64,000 bases of DNA, from assembly GCF_016919065.1 (NCBI RefSeq), contig NZ_JAFFQA010000009.1, positions 1 to 64,000 on the forward strand. Direction: 5' to 3'. Within the stretch, counting starts at the first letter, position 1; each line of letters starts with the position of its first letter. The position numbers and the translations under genes were made by a program. Under the pieces are notes generated by a model that worked only from the letters and a program-made list of their open reading frames with translations, was not told the origin of the DNA and made no database searches. Source of the stretch: Desulfobulbus rhabdoformis. Its GTDB lineage: Bacteria; Desulfobacterota; Desulfobulbia; Desulfobulbales; Desulfobulbaceae. Positions 52,569 through 61,905 of this stretch are shown here, in pieces.

Positions 52569-55526
52569 ATGCTCAACGACAAAAGCCGAACGGTAACACA
52601 AAGCAATCACTCCGTATTTTACTCGTTTCTGCTGCCCCTGCTGGTTCTGGGGATCACCCTGACCACCACCTTCCTACTCTGGCAGAATATAGACCAACGT
52701 ATCAGTAAACGGGCACAGATGCGGTTTCAGACCCTGTGCGATGACATTATTCGCCAACTCTCCAGCCGTTTACAAAACAACGAGACCATTTTACTCGGGG
52801 GCAACTCCCTGTTTGAAGTCCGTGGTGAGGAGCTGACACGTTCTGAATGGCACACCTATGCTTCCTCGTTGCACCTGGCAAAAACAAATCCCGGTATCCT
52901 TGGGTTTGGTTATTCGGTCTGGCTCGATCCCCAAAAGGTTTCCAGCCTGGAGGAAAAGATCAGACAGGAGGGTTTTCCTCAATTTCGGTTGCATCCAAAG
53001 AGCGAACGTGATGCCTATAGCACCATTATTTGGCTTGAACCGTTTAATAAAGCCAACCAACGAGCCTTCGGTTATGACATGTACTCTGAACCGGTGCGCC
53101 GGGCAGCCATGGAAAAAGCTCGGGACACGGGCAACACCACGATCACGGGAAAAGTTATTTTGGTTCAGGAAATGGAGGTAATCAAGCAAAACGGTATTTT
53201 GATGTACATTCCTTCATACCGTACCGGCATGCCTCTTGGCACCCTGGAACAACGAAGAAAAGCGCTTCGCGGATATGTATACAGCCCTATACGTATGGAC
53301 GATTTTGCTTATGGTGCGCTTAAAATCATGCCCCAAGATATCGATTTCACAATTTATACGGGGAACAGTCCTGTTGCCTCAGAGGAGCTTTTCAACACCT
53401 GGAAAGCCGAAGGCCGATCCGCTCATACCGCTTACCAGTCAAAATTTGAAAAAACCACTGTCTTGGACGTCTATGGAACCACCTGGTGCATGACCTTTCG
53501 CTCACTCCCGGAGTTTGACACTGGATTTGATCAAAACCAGCCCCAAATCATCCTGGTCGCAGGTATATTAATCAGTTTCGGGTTAAGCCTGTTGGCCTTT
53601 ATGCAGAGCCGCGCACGACAACAGGCCGTTATTATCGCCGCTCAGATGCACGAGCAGTTGCTGACGCAACAGAAGTTTGCCCTCTATTTTCAGCAATCCC
53701 CTCTTGCGGTCATTGAATGGGATCAAAATGAGTTGATCACGGCATGGAATCCCGCAGCTGCGCGCATCTTCGGCTATACAGCTGAAGATGTTCTTGGACG
53801 TAAACTCAGCCTGCTTCAAACCAACAACCAGGAAGATGGCAAAAATGTTCAGTTAAACCGGACTAAGACAGGGGAAATCATTGATTGCGAATGGTACAGT
53901 GCCCCGCTAACAAATCGTGACAACAGGGCTGCAGGCATGGTGGCTCTGGTTGAAAATATTACCGAACGAAAAAAGCTGGAACACGCTCTGAAGAAAAGTG
54001 AAACGCAGTTCCGCTTACTCTTTGAAGAGCACAGCGCAATAATGCTTCTGCTGGATCCGGAAAGTGGAAACATCATTAAGGCAAATAATGCTGCCTCAGA
54101 ATTTTACGGATACTCGCGTGCGCAGCTCAACCAGATGTCCATCGGCCAAATAAGCTGCCTGCCGCAGGAAAATATCGATCAGATCCTACGACAGATTCAT
54201 AAAGGGGAACTCAGTGAATTTGCTGTTCCCCACAGACTTGCCGATGGTTCAGTACGAACCGTGGAGATGCATTCCGCCTCGATTTCATTTCAGGACAGTT
54301 CGGTTAACTTTGCCATTGTCCACGATATTACCTCACGCATACAGGCAGAAGAAGAACGCGAACGCCTTGAGACCCAAAACATTCAGCTGCAAAAAGCTGA
54401 GAGCCTGGCACGGATGGCGGGAGCCATTGCCCATCATTTCAACAATAAACTCCAGGCCGTGACCATGAGCCTGGAGATGGTCAAGGAACTGTTACCACAG
54501 TACCCTAAAAATCAACAGATACAGGATCTTGCAGGCTCCGCCCTCCAATCGGCTGAGGCCGCAGCTGAGGTCAGTAAACTGTTGCTTATTTATCTGGGGT
54601 CTGCTCCCTGTCAGTTCTCTCTGCTGGATTTACGTGTCATCTGCTCCAATTATCAGCCTATCCTCAAGGCAACTATTCCTGAAAGCATTCATTACAGTTT
54701 TCTGGCAACGGATTTGAGCCTGATGATCAATGCTAATGCCAATAATATCCAGCAGGTACTGACCAATTTAGTCGCCAACGCCTGGGAAGCCTGCCCCAAC
54801 CATGAGGGCGAGGTGCGTTTGCGTATTGGCAAGGTTGAAGGGACTGAAATTCCGGCTAATTCCCGATTTCCAGTGGATTTTGTCCCGGAAGAACGCCCCT
54901 ATGCCTTCCTTGAAGTCGTTGATACGGGCGTCGGCATCCGTCAAATGGATATCGCCAGGCTGTTTGACCCATTCTTTTCAAGTAAATTCACAGGCCGTGG
55001 CATGGGACTGTCGGCTGTCCTTGGGATTGTCCGAGCCCATAAAGGAGTGGTCACTGTACTCTCTGAGGAAGGAGAAGGGAGTGTTTTCACGGTCTATTTC
55101 CCCTTGATACAACTCAATATCGTTGAAAGTAAAAAACCGCCTTCACCCAAAGAGAGCCCTCTCCAGGGCGGCACGATTCTCGTGGTTGATGATGAAGAAA
55201 TTATTCGAAAAATTGTCGGAGAAATGCTTGAACGGTTGGGTTACTCAATACTTGAGGCTGCCAACGGCGCCGAGGCTGTGGAGATTTTCAACGAAAACCG
55301 GGAAAGCATCGACTGTGTTCTCTGCGATGTGGTCATGCCACGTATGAACGGCTGGGACACGGTTGCCTCTATTCGTGAAAAAGCACCCGACATCCCGGTC
55401 ATCCTGGCCAGTGGCTATAACGAGGCGCACGTCATGGTCGGCCATAACGAGCTGGTCATTCAAGCCTTTCTTGAAAAGCCCTTCCTGTTTTCAAAGCTCA
55501 AGGAGGTCTTGGCAAACCTTCTTTAG
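52569..55526 (+). CDS. Hybrid histidine kinase with CHASE sensor
   Basis: A 985-residue kinase. TM1 (FLLPLLVLGITLTTTFLLW, residues 19-37) and TM2 (near 325-340) bracket a CHASE domain with LLGGNSLFEV, LGFGYSVWLDP and FGYDMYSEPVRRAAMEKARDTG. Two PAS domains follow (about 380-480 and 490-600), then a kinase core whose box is RMAGAIAHHFNN (near 620), matching the unusual His-His box of the 3780-6353 kinase. The ATPase domain has DPFFSSKFTGRGMGLSAVLG. A C-terminal receiver (about 865-985) has VVDDEE, CVLCDVVMPRMNG and LEKPF. CHASE domains often bind small periplasmic ligands. The stop TAG is completed by the first G of the following MITE. Confidence 0.95.
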   Translation: MLNDKSRTVTQSNHSVFYSFLLPLLVLGITLTTTFLLWQNIDQRISKRAQMRFQTLCDDIIRQLSSRLQNNETILLGGNSLFEVRGEELTRSEWHTYASSLHLAKTNPGILGFGYSVWLDPQKVSSLEEKIRQEGFPQFRLHPKSERDAYSTIIWLEPFNKANQRAFGYDMYSEPVRRAAMEKARDTGNTTITGKVILVQEMEVIKQNGILMYIPSYRTGMPLGTLEQRRKALRGYVYSPIRMDDFAYGALKIMPQDIDFTIYTGNSPVASEELFNTWKAEGRSAHTAYQSKFEKTTVLDVYGTTWCMTFRSLPEFDTGFDQNQPQIILVAGILISFGLSLLAFMQSRARQQAVIIAAQMHEQLLTQQKFALYFQQSPLAVIEWDQNELITAWNPAAARIFGYTAEDVLGRKLSLLQTNNQEDGKNVQLNRTKTGEIIDCEWYSAPLTNRDNRAAGMVALVENITERKKLEHALKKSETQFRLLFEEHSAIMLLLDPESGNIIKANNAASEFYGYSRAQLNQMSIGQISCLPQENIDQILRQIHKGELSEFAVPHRLADGSVRTVEMHSASISFQDSSVNFAIVHDITSRIQAEEERERLETQNIQLQKAESLARMAGAIAHHFNNKLQAVTMSLEMVKELLPQYPKNQQIQDLAGSALQSAEAAAEVSKLLLIYLGSAPCQFSLLDLRVICSNYQPILKATIPESIHYSFLATDLSLMINANANNIQQVLTNLVANAWEACPNHEGEVRLRIGKVEGTEIPANSRFPVDFVPEERPYAFLEVVDTGVGIRQMDIARLFDPFFSSKFTGRGMGLSAVLGIVRAHKGVVTVLSEEGEGSVFTVYFPLIQLNIVESKKPPSPKESPLQGGTILVVDDEEIIRKIVGEMLERLGYSILEAANGAEAVEIFNENRESIDCVLCDVVMPRMNGWDTVASIREKAPDIPVILASGYNEAHVMVGHNELVIQAFLEKPFLFSKLKEVLANLL

Positions 55527-55684
55527 GGAATCTTGAATAATTGCTTTTTCTGCCAATCCCCCGGAGTCTGGCGCTTACCTCGTCATACTCAAAATTTTAT
55601 TCTCGGAATATCAACTATATGCCTGCGGTAAAATTTTTCACAATCCTTGACCTTGATTGAAAAATCTAATTACTCAAGACACCC
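55526..55684. mobile_element. Family-A MITE, copy 4
   Basis: A 159-bp copy from GGGAATCTTGAATAATTGC to ACTCAAGACACCC. TTTA flanks both sides (55522-55525 and 55685-55688). It has only the left extra arm (CGGAGTCTGGCGCTTACCTCG), unlike copy 3 with both arms. The first G of the element is the last base of the kinase stop codon. Confidence 0.9.
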
Positions 55685-55690
55685 TTTAGG

Positions 55691-55792
55691 TAGTGTCCGT
55701 CCAGAAATGAGGATTTTGTTCAAGTTCGGGTAAGCGTAGACTCCGGGTAAACGCAGACTACGAAAAACCCGTTTCTGGATGGGCACTCGGTA
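55691..55792. mobile_element. Family-B MITE, copy 2
   Basis: TAGTGTCCGTCCAGAAATGA at the left and TTTCTGGATGGGCACTCGG at the right form inverted ends (TCCAGAAA/TTTCTGGA). Internal landmarks GAGGATTTTGTTCAAGTTC and AGACTCCGGG are shared with 26501-26579. It starts six bases beyond the family-A copy. Confidence 0.7.
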
Positions 55793-56008
55793 ATCTGCCC
55801 CCTCCTTGGTCAGGAAAACATTCGCCCCCCCACCCCACCGCCCACTCAAAATCAATAATATATTGACTTTTCAATTATTTTTTCACACGACCAACGGCCA
55901 GAGATACCACTTAATGGCACCTTTACCAAAATCTAACCTATCCCTGATATATGAACTGCTATGCTCTTTTCCGTATGTTTTTTACCGCTAATTTTGAGGG
56001 AGAAAAGA

Positions 56009-57808
56009 GTGAAGATATCAACGAAGTTATATTGTGGCTGTATAGCTGTAGGGTTGTTGCTGTGCCTGCAATCCGCTGCATCCTATAAGGGGTTTTCCCT
56101 GATCCATGACAAGATGAACTTCTGCATCAACAATTCAGGCCTTATTGATGCGGCAATGGAAATGAAGTATGCCGCAGCCCGCGACATGCAGCTTGTTATG
56201 GAAATCATGGCAAGTGAATCTTTGGATGAGTTTGATGCTTTCTGGGCCCAGCACAATAAATTTTCCACGACCTTCGAGGTATATGCAGGAGCAATCACCG
56301 ATGGTGCAGAGATTGATGGTGAAAAGATAGTCCCCACCCTGGATACGCACCTGCAACAGCAGGTCATCGCCATTGCAGATATCCATAAAAAACAATTCAC
56401 CCCTCCGTTAAACCTGCTGTGCAATCTGAAACGTGATGCCCTTCAGGGTAAAGTCGTTGATTCAGCTAAACTTGAATCTGCGGATAAACGGGTTGATATG
56501 ATGGGTGAGGAAATATTCTCCCGTCTGGGAAATATTGAAAAAGACGTGAAGGAGGTTATTGAACAGGACAAAGCTGAGGCTCTTGATTCCATTGCTTTGG
56601 GGAACAGGATACTCTACAGCGTTACAGGCTGTGGTTTATTCTTCGCCGCGATTCTAGGTATAAGCCTGAGCCGGGCAATCACTCGCCCCATTGGCAATGC
56701 CCTTCGCTGTACCCAGGCTGTGGCCGAGGGGGATCTGACCCATACGTTGAAGGCAAAGAACAAAGATGAGATCGGACAGATGGCGACCGCACTCAATGGC
56801 ATGGTGAACAAGCTCAGCTTTATGCTCAAGGAAATCATCGGCAATGCAGAACAATTGCATGGATCATCCCAGACCATGACCAATATCTCGGGAGAACTCT
56901 TCACTGCGGCAGGGAGGACGGCCACCAAATCCACTCTTGTTGCCTCTGCAGCGGAAGAGATGAGTACAAGTGTGCAGACCCTGGCAACCGCCATGGAGCA
57001 ATCCTCTTCCAATATCTCCATGGTCGCTGCTTCCAGTGAAGAGATGACCTCTACCATTAAAGAAATTGCCCAAAATGCGGAACGAGCCCGGAATGTCACC
57101 GAAGGGGCGGTGCAGCAGTCGCATCAGGCATCGAAAAAGATGAACATCCTTGGGCAAGCGGCCAGGCGTATTTCTCAGGTGACCGAAGCAATCACCGAAA
57201 TATCTGAACAGACAAACCTGCTTGCATTAAATGCCACAATCGAAGCGGCTCGGGCCGGACAGGCAGGCAGGGGGTTTGCCGTGGTGGCCAACGAAATTAA
57301 AGAACTGGCCCATCAAACTTCACAGGCAACTGTAGATATAAAAAACCAAATCCATGAAATGCAGGATATCACCACCACGGCGGTGACCGATATAGGACAG
57401 ATTTCCCAGGTAATAGAAGAGATCAGTTGTGTGATCAACGGAATAGCCAGCGCGGTCGAAGAACAGACAGCAGCCTCCAGCGAAATAGCCGACAACATAA
57501 ACCAGGCTTCTCTCGGGATACAGGAGGTTTCTTTCACGATCCAGGAGAGTTCTGAACGGATCGGCCAAATCAGTTTTGAAATAAGCGATATCAACCAGCA
57601 ATCCACTCTGGTGGGTGACAACTCGCAATTGGTGCAAACGAATGCCAGAGAACTTGAAACCCTGGCTGAAGGTCTCAACGAGTTGGTCCTCCAGTTCAAA
57701 ATACATTCCAGCCCTTCAGAGTTACCCATATCAAGAGTGCAAGCAAAAGAGGAAGATGGTTCCTGCACTCTTCACGGCTTGAAACCTGTACCTGCAGTCG
57801 CCTCGTAG
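56009..57808 (+). CDS. Methyl-accepting chemotaxis protein
   Basis: A 599-residue chemoreceptor. TM1 is residues about 7-24 ([19 protein letters not shown]), followed by a roughly 165-residue helical periplasmic domain and TM2 (near 195-215, [19 protein letters not shown]). HAMP and signalling domain follow, with the tip [20 protein letters not shown] chose GTG 56009, preceded by GAGGGAG with a 6-base gap, instead of the in-frame ATG 55961, whose extra 16 residues would add a second hydrophobic stretch. The C-terminal ~30 residues after VLQFKIHS are disordered and lack a CheR pentapeptide. Ligand unknown. Confidence 0.92.
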   Translation: MKISTKLYCGCIAVGLLLCLQSAASYKGFSLIHDKMNFCINNSGLIDAAMEMKYAAARDMQLVMEIMASESLDEFDAFWAQHNKFSTTFEVYAGAITDGAEIDGEKIVPTLDTHLQQQVIAIADIHKKQFTPPLNLLCNLKRDALQGKVVDSAKLESADKRVDMMGEEIFSRLGNIEKDVKEVIEQDKAEALDSIALGNRILYSVTGCGLFFAAILGISLSRAITRPIGNALRCTQAVAEGDLTHTLKAKNKDEIGQMATALNGMVNKLSFMLKEIIGNAEQLHGSSQTMTNISGELFTAAGRTATKSTLVASAAEEMSTSVQTLATAMEQSSSNISMVAASSEEMTSTIKEIAQNAERARNVTEGAVQQSHQASKKMNILGQAARRISQVTEAITEISEQTNLLALNATIEAARAGQAGRGFAVVANEIKELAHQTSQATVDIKNQIHEMQDITTTAVTDIGQISQVIEEISCVINGIASAVEEQTAASSEIADNINQASLGIQEVSFTIQESSERIGQISFEISDINQQSTLVGDNSQLVQTNARELETLAEGLNELVLQFKIHSSPSELPISRVQAKEEDGSCTLHGLKPVPAVAS

Positions 57809-57904
57809 GCAGAGCCCTCTGGCAAAAACAACATTTTTCGTGGCCAATTGCGATGTACCGCAGATCTTCGGCCCCCTTGAAGAGTTCAATCCCCCTAAAT
57901 TTAC

Positions 57905-57937
57905 AAGCGATCGCAGATACCAAATCTGCGATCGCTT
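57905..57937. terminator. Perfect hairpin between convergent genes
   Basis: AAGCGATCGCAGAT (57905-57918) pairs perfectly with ATCTGCGATCGCTT (57924-57937) over a 5-base loop. It lies between the convergent chemoreceptor and hybrid kinase and probably ends both transcripts, although only short A/T tracts flank it. Confidence 0.6.
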
Positions 57938-58046
57938 AATCAATTCCTCTCCACTTCCCCCTCTCCATCCTTTTCCGGGTACAAGCATGGATTTGTCCCC
58001 ATCTCTTTTTCACCAGAATCCGTATGGCAAGACCGGCAGGGGCACA

Positions 58047-60653
58047 CTAGTTGTCTTCGATGACCCGGGTAATAATCTGTTCCAACTCTTGGAATTGATA
58101 CGGTTTGGGAAGGGCTGCGCAAAATCCATAATCCTCATATTGGGCGAGTACGGGGTCATGAGAATATCCGCTTGATACGATAAGCCTCGCCTTTTCATCA
58201 AGTCGATGTATCTCCTGAGCAGCCTCAACCCCTCCCATGCCACAGGGGATGACCAGGTCCATGATTACAAGGTCAAATGGGACGGAGGTCTCAAGAGCCT
58301 GTTGATACTTTTTGATTGCCTCCTCACCGTCCTGGGCACAAACCACCTTATGCCCAAGCACCTCAAGCATGGACACGATCATATCTTGAACCATAAGATC
58401 GTCGTCCATGACCAGAATACGACGACATTTTGCGGTTTGCGCCACCTGTTGCTCTGCCTGGGGCAGGCTGACTTTGTTCGGGTAAGCGGGTAAATAGATA
58501 GAGAAGGTGGTCCCTTTTCCTGGAGATGAGTCAACAGCAATGGCTCCTTTATGCTTCTCTATAATCGAATGACAGATAGCCAGCCCCAAGCCATACCCTT
58601 CAGATTTGGTTGAAAAATACGGGTCAAAAATCTGATCCAGTACCTCCGAATCCATACCTGGCCCGGAGTCACTGATGGAAAGACGCACATAGGAGCCTGG
58701 CGGTAACTGAAGAGGGTTGTGGTGCTCCACGGTTGCCCTGTTTGCGCAGGTAATCAATATTTGTCCGCCACTTGTCGTCACTTGGACCGCATTGGATACT
58801 ATGTTACGCACAACCCGCTCGATTTGTAACCGATCGATCATAACGGGCCACAACTCTTCCTCTATCTCAAAAACCAGAAAATGGGCCCTATCCAAAACTG
58901 CAAGTTGTGCAGCCTCGTGGACAGGTTTGGCAAGGTCCTGCAGTTCCATCACCGGCTGCCCGCCTTTGGAAAAGGTCAGCAGTTGACCGGTAAGCTCTTT
59001 TGCGGCAACACTTGCCTTTTCCGCGTCGGAGAGCAGAATGCCGACTCGTTCTGTCAGACTTTCATCAGCCAGGGCCAGGCTGATATTGCCAAGAATTGCT
59101 GAAAGAAAATTGTTAAAATCATGGGCAATGCCACCGGCCAGGAGACCAACAGATCTGAGTTTTTCGTTTTTAAAAAGCTCCTGTTCCAAGTGTACATGGC
59201 GGCTCACATCATCAATGCGTATAATCTGTCCCGTTTCCCCGCCATAGGAAAAGGGATAGGTGGTCACATCCAAATACACCTGTTGACCACGGTGCCTGGC
59301 AACGTAGCGACAGCTCTTCCATTGCTCATTGCCTGACTGAGAACGCAGATAGATCTCTTCCCCCGGTAGACCATACGCAGCGAGGACATTGACCAAGGAT
59401 TCGCCACAGAGCTCGGTAAAGGTACGTCCACAAAAGGTTTCGGCGTGGGCATTAACAAAATTCACCACACCTGCGGCATCAATTCCAATAAGGGTACAGC
59501 CCATGGAATCAAAAATATTTTGGAGATGATTTTTAAGGCCTCGCACCTGGGTTTCAGCCAGTTCCCGGTCTCGAATTTCCTCTTCGAGTTCAGTTGCCTT
59601 AAAGAGTAATTCCTGGGTGCGCTCTTCAACCAGCACTTCCAACTCACTGTGCATACACTGCAGTTCATTGCGTGCCCCTTCAAGCTCCTGAATGGTTCCC
59701 AGAGCTGCATGGGCGATAAACCCGAGTTCGTTTTTCTTATTGTTTTGCCTGATAATATTGGCATTCAGGGCTTCTACTCCCAATTCACCTTCCTTAAACG
59801 CCTGTAACCAAGTCCGAAGGTGGCGTAAGGGACGGAGCAGATAACTCACCAGACAATAGACGATTCCCATGGCCAGCAAGGTCGCGGCCAGGGAAAAAAC
59901 AAGAATTCGCAGACGGGTTGAATTCAGGGCCTGCAATTCGTTGCGGTAATTCTTTTTTATGACAAGCGTCATCGATGGTTGCTTGAACGTGTGCAAGGGA
60001 AGTTGCTGCGTAAAGAAGGCGATGCCGTCCTTTTGAGGCGGAGAGGAGTTTCCGGTTCGACCTTGACGGCTGATGCTTGCCTCCAGTCCCAGATCATCAC
60101 CAATATGCTGGAGATACCCGGGAGTGATCAGGCGGGCTACGATCAGGGCACCGCGAAGGACGGCCCCAAACTCCAGGACCGGTCTGGCTGATACAAAGGC
60201 AAGGCCATCTTTTGTTTGCGCGATCCCCGTAAATATCTCTCCTGCTTTTGCACGTTGAAAGAGAAGGGAATCCGCAAGTGAATCATTAAAATTGTATTCC
60301 TGATGCCCCCGTGCCACGACAATACCCTGTGGATCAATAAAGGTAACCTGATCAATAAGGGTAGAAGTGATCAGGTTATTACCGATACGATACAACCTAT
60401 CCGTCCCCCGATCAGTGAAGGCCGCAATCACCTCACTATCCCGGGCAGTCATCAACGCAAGCTGACCGATGGTGTTCAACTCCATCTGGAATTGGTTGAC
60501 GATGCGATGCCCTTTAGCTGCAATATCCCGTTCAAGGTAGCTGAGAGATCGTGAGTGGAGGGAATCAAGTTGAAACCAGATAAAACTATTGACGCATACA
60601 ATGGGGATTAAAACCCAAAGAACGATTTGATGACTGAGGCTCTGCAGGAACAT
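58047..60653 (-). CDS. Hybrid histidine kinase coupled to a periplasmic binding protein gene
   Basis: An 868-residue membrane kinase. TM1 (residues about 9-28) and TM2 (about 250-270) flank a Cache/CHASE4-like periplasmic domain (IDQVTFIDPQGIVVARGHQE, then a GALIVARLI strand). A HAMP-like linker, a coiled coil (ELEVLVEERTQELLFKATEL), a PAS domain (about 370-490) and the kinase core with GGIAHDFNN (near 510) follow. The ATPase domain has DPYFSTKSEGYGLGLAICHS. The receiver (about 745-868) has VMDDDL, LVIMDLVIPCGMGG and LPKPY. The gene begins 7 bp after the stop of a PhnD-like binding protein gene, so the two are surely co-expressed. The binding protein may deliver the ligand to the sensor domain. 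Confidence 0.93.
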   Translation of the reverse strand: MFLQSLSHQIVLWVLIPIVCVNSFIWFQLDSLHSRSLSYLERDIAAKGHRIVNQFQMELNTIGQLALMTARDSEVIAAFTDRGTDRLYRIGNNLITSTLIDQVTFIDPQGIVVARGHQEYNFNDSLADSLLFQRAKAGEIFTGIAQTKDGLAFVSARPVLEFGAVLRGALIVARLITPGYLQHIGDDLGLEASISRQGRTGNSSPPQKDGIAFFTQQLPLHTFKQPSMTLVIKKNYRNELQALNSTRLRILVFSLAATLLAMGIVYCLVSYLLRPLRHLRTWLQAFKEGELGVEALNANIIRQNNKKNELGFIAHAALGTIQELEGARNELQCMHSELEVLVEERTQELLFKATELEEEIRDRELAETQVRGLKNHLQNIFDSMGCTLIGIDAAGVVNFVNAHAETFCGRTFTELCGESLVNVLAAYGLPGEEIYLRSQSGNEQWKSCRYVARHRGQQVYLDVTTYPFSYGGETGQIIRIDDVSRHVHLEQELFKNEKLRSVGLLAGGIAHDFNNFLSAILGNISLALADESLTERVGILLSDAEKASVAAKELTGQLLTFSKGGQPVMELQDLAKPVHEAAQLAVLDRAHFLVFEIEEELWPVMIDRLQIERVVRNIVSNAVQVTTSGGQILITCANRATVEHHNPLQLPPGSYVRLSISDSGPGMDSEVLDQIFDPYFSTKSEGYGLGLAICHSIIEKHKGAIAVDSSPGKGTTFSIYLPAYPNKVSLPQAEQQVAQTAKCRRILVMDDDLMVQDMIVSMLEVLGHKVVCAQDGEEAIKKYQQALETSVPFDLVIMDLVIPCGMGGVEAAQEIHRLDEKARLIVSSGYSHDPVLAQYEDYGFCAALPKPYQFQELEQIITRVIEDN

Positions 60654-60660
60654 AATCAGA

Positions 60661-61512
60661 CTAGTTCACCTCCTGTTGCCGACGGACAATGTCATAGAGA
60701 GAATCGTCTTTGATCCAAAACCCCTTATTGGGTAATTCCTGGGAGTTTTCTTTAAAAATCGCATCGTCTTCCGCGGAGCGGAGTATTTCTTTAAGCTTGC
60801 GCACCTCAGGCAAAGAGATGTGGGGACCAGCAACCAGGGCGTTGCGAGGGATGGGATCCGAGGAGTCAAGAACGAGAAAGACATCTCCGAATTTTTGCAC
60901 GGCATCATCCATTCCGGTCGAAGAAACGGCCCCGGCATGGACTGAGCCGTAAGCGATTGCTGCATACACCTTATCGTGTTTGTTGAGAAAATAGGATACC
61001 GAAAAAAGGGTATCAGGGTTAAATCCCTGACGTCGAATAAGCTGCCGCGGAAAGAGATATCCTGACGTTGATCCCCGTTCGGTGTAGGCAAAACTCTTTC
61101 CCTGAAGATCAGCGATTGTTCGGAGACCGGAATCTTTCCGCGAGAGGATAAGACTGTGATAAAAACCTTCAGGACTCTTGTTGGTCGCAAGATAGTGAAT
61201 GGCTGGGTATTTTGCCTTGGCCTCGACATAACTTTTGGGCCCTAATATACCGATATCAGCAACCTGATGGTGCAGTCGCTCCCCGATATCTGCATAGCTA
61301 TCCGCAATAACCACCTGGACCTTTCTCTGAAGTTTTCGCCCGAGCAACTCCACAAGCGGGGCAAGTTGCTCCTGAAGGATTGGTTTCGGACGATAGGGAA
61401 TACAGGCAATCGTCAGAGTGTCGCTCGCCCAAGAAATCCGGTTCCCAAGAAAGAAGCCCCCTAAAAGAGCAATGCAAAGAAGTCCCCTGAATAGTCGTGT
61501 ACTGTTTTTCAT
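60661..61512 (-). CDS. PhnD-like periplasmic substrate-binding protein
   Basis: A 283-residue exported protein of the phosphate/phosphite/phosphonate-binding (PhnD) superfamily. The signal peptide is MKNSTRLFRGLLCIALLGGF, with probable cleavage after SWA. The mature domain begins LTIACIPYRPKPILQEQLAPL and contains KVQVVIADSYADIGERLHH, ADIGILGPKSYVEAKAKY, YTERGSTSGYLFPRQLIRR and AVAYGSVHAGAVSSTGMDD-type segments typical of the fold. I prefer ATG 61512 to 61560, because the signal peptide starts there. No ABC permease or ATPase genes adjoin; instead a hybrid histidine kinase follows after 7 bp. This points to sensing rather than uptake. Confidence 0.85.
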   Translation of the reverse strand: MKNSTRLFRGLLCIALLGGFFLGNRISWASDTLTIACIPYRPKPILQEQLAPLVELLGRKLQRKVQVVIADSYADIGERLHHQVADIGILGPKSYVEAKAKYPAIHYLATNKSPEGFYHSLILSRKDSGLRTIADLQGKSFAYTERGSTSGYLFPRQLIRRQGFNPDTLFSVSYFLNKHDKVYAAIAYGSVHAGAVSSTGMDDAVQKFGDVFLVLDSSDPIPRNALVAGPHISLPEVRKLKEILRSAEDDAIFKENSQELPNKGFWIKDDSLYDIVRRQQEVN

Positions 61513-61560
61513 GGAGTCATCCGTCAATTTTCCAAATTCGCTGAACACGGCCCAAACCAT

Positions 61561-61905
61561 TGGTGGAGAATGATTCTGGACTTTTTCTCACCCTTAGCTG
61601 ATTTACAGGATTTCGGACACAAACCAAAGCGTTTACCGAAAACTCCCCTTATTTTAACGAGATCCTAACAAACACAAAGAGCAACCAACAGCTCTATCGG
61701 TGGTCTTGGACACTGGAGGGATTTCGTGAATGATCCCGGTTTTGACCAAGCTCTGCCAAGCCCAGTATGAGCAGATTCAATGGTGTAAATGATCGGGGGA
61801 GTCTCCCCTTCATATTGAAGATTTAGTTAAATCAAAATTATCCCCAAATATTTTTCTTCTATAATCATAACAGGAAATTGGTTCACAGAAGGTGATGGAT
61901 GACAA
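61561..61905. other. Intergenic region upstream of the binding-protein gene
   Basis: About 345 bp with no supportable gene. It should contain the minus-strand promoter of the binding-protein/kinase operon, which I could not locate confidently. It merges on the right with a receiver-domain remnant. Confidence 0.4.

Noticed and set aside
55911..55935. TGGCAC in front of the 56009 chemoreceptor as a sigma-54 -24 element
   Set aside because: No TTGC-like -12 element at the correct spacing.
57905..57937. GCGATCGC octamers as HIP1-like repeats
   Set aside because: Only the two arms of one hairpin contain it; nothing suggests the genome-wide HIP1 abundance seen in cyanobacteria.
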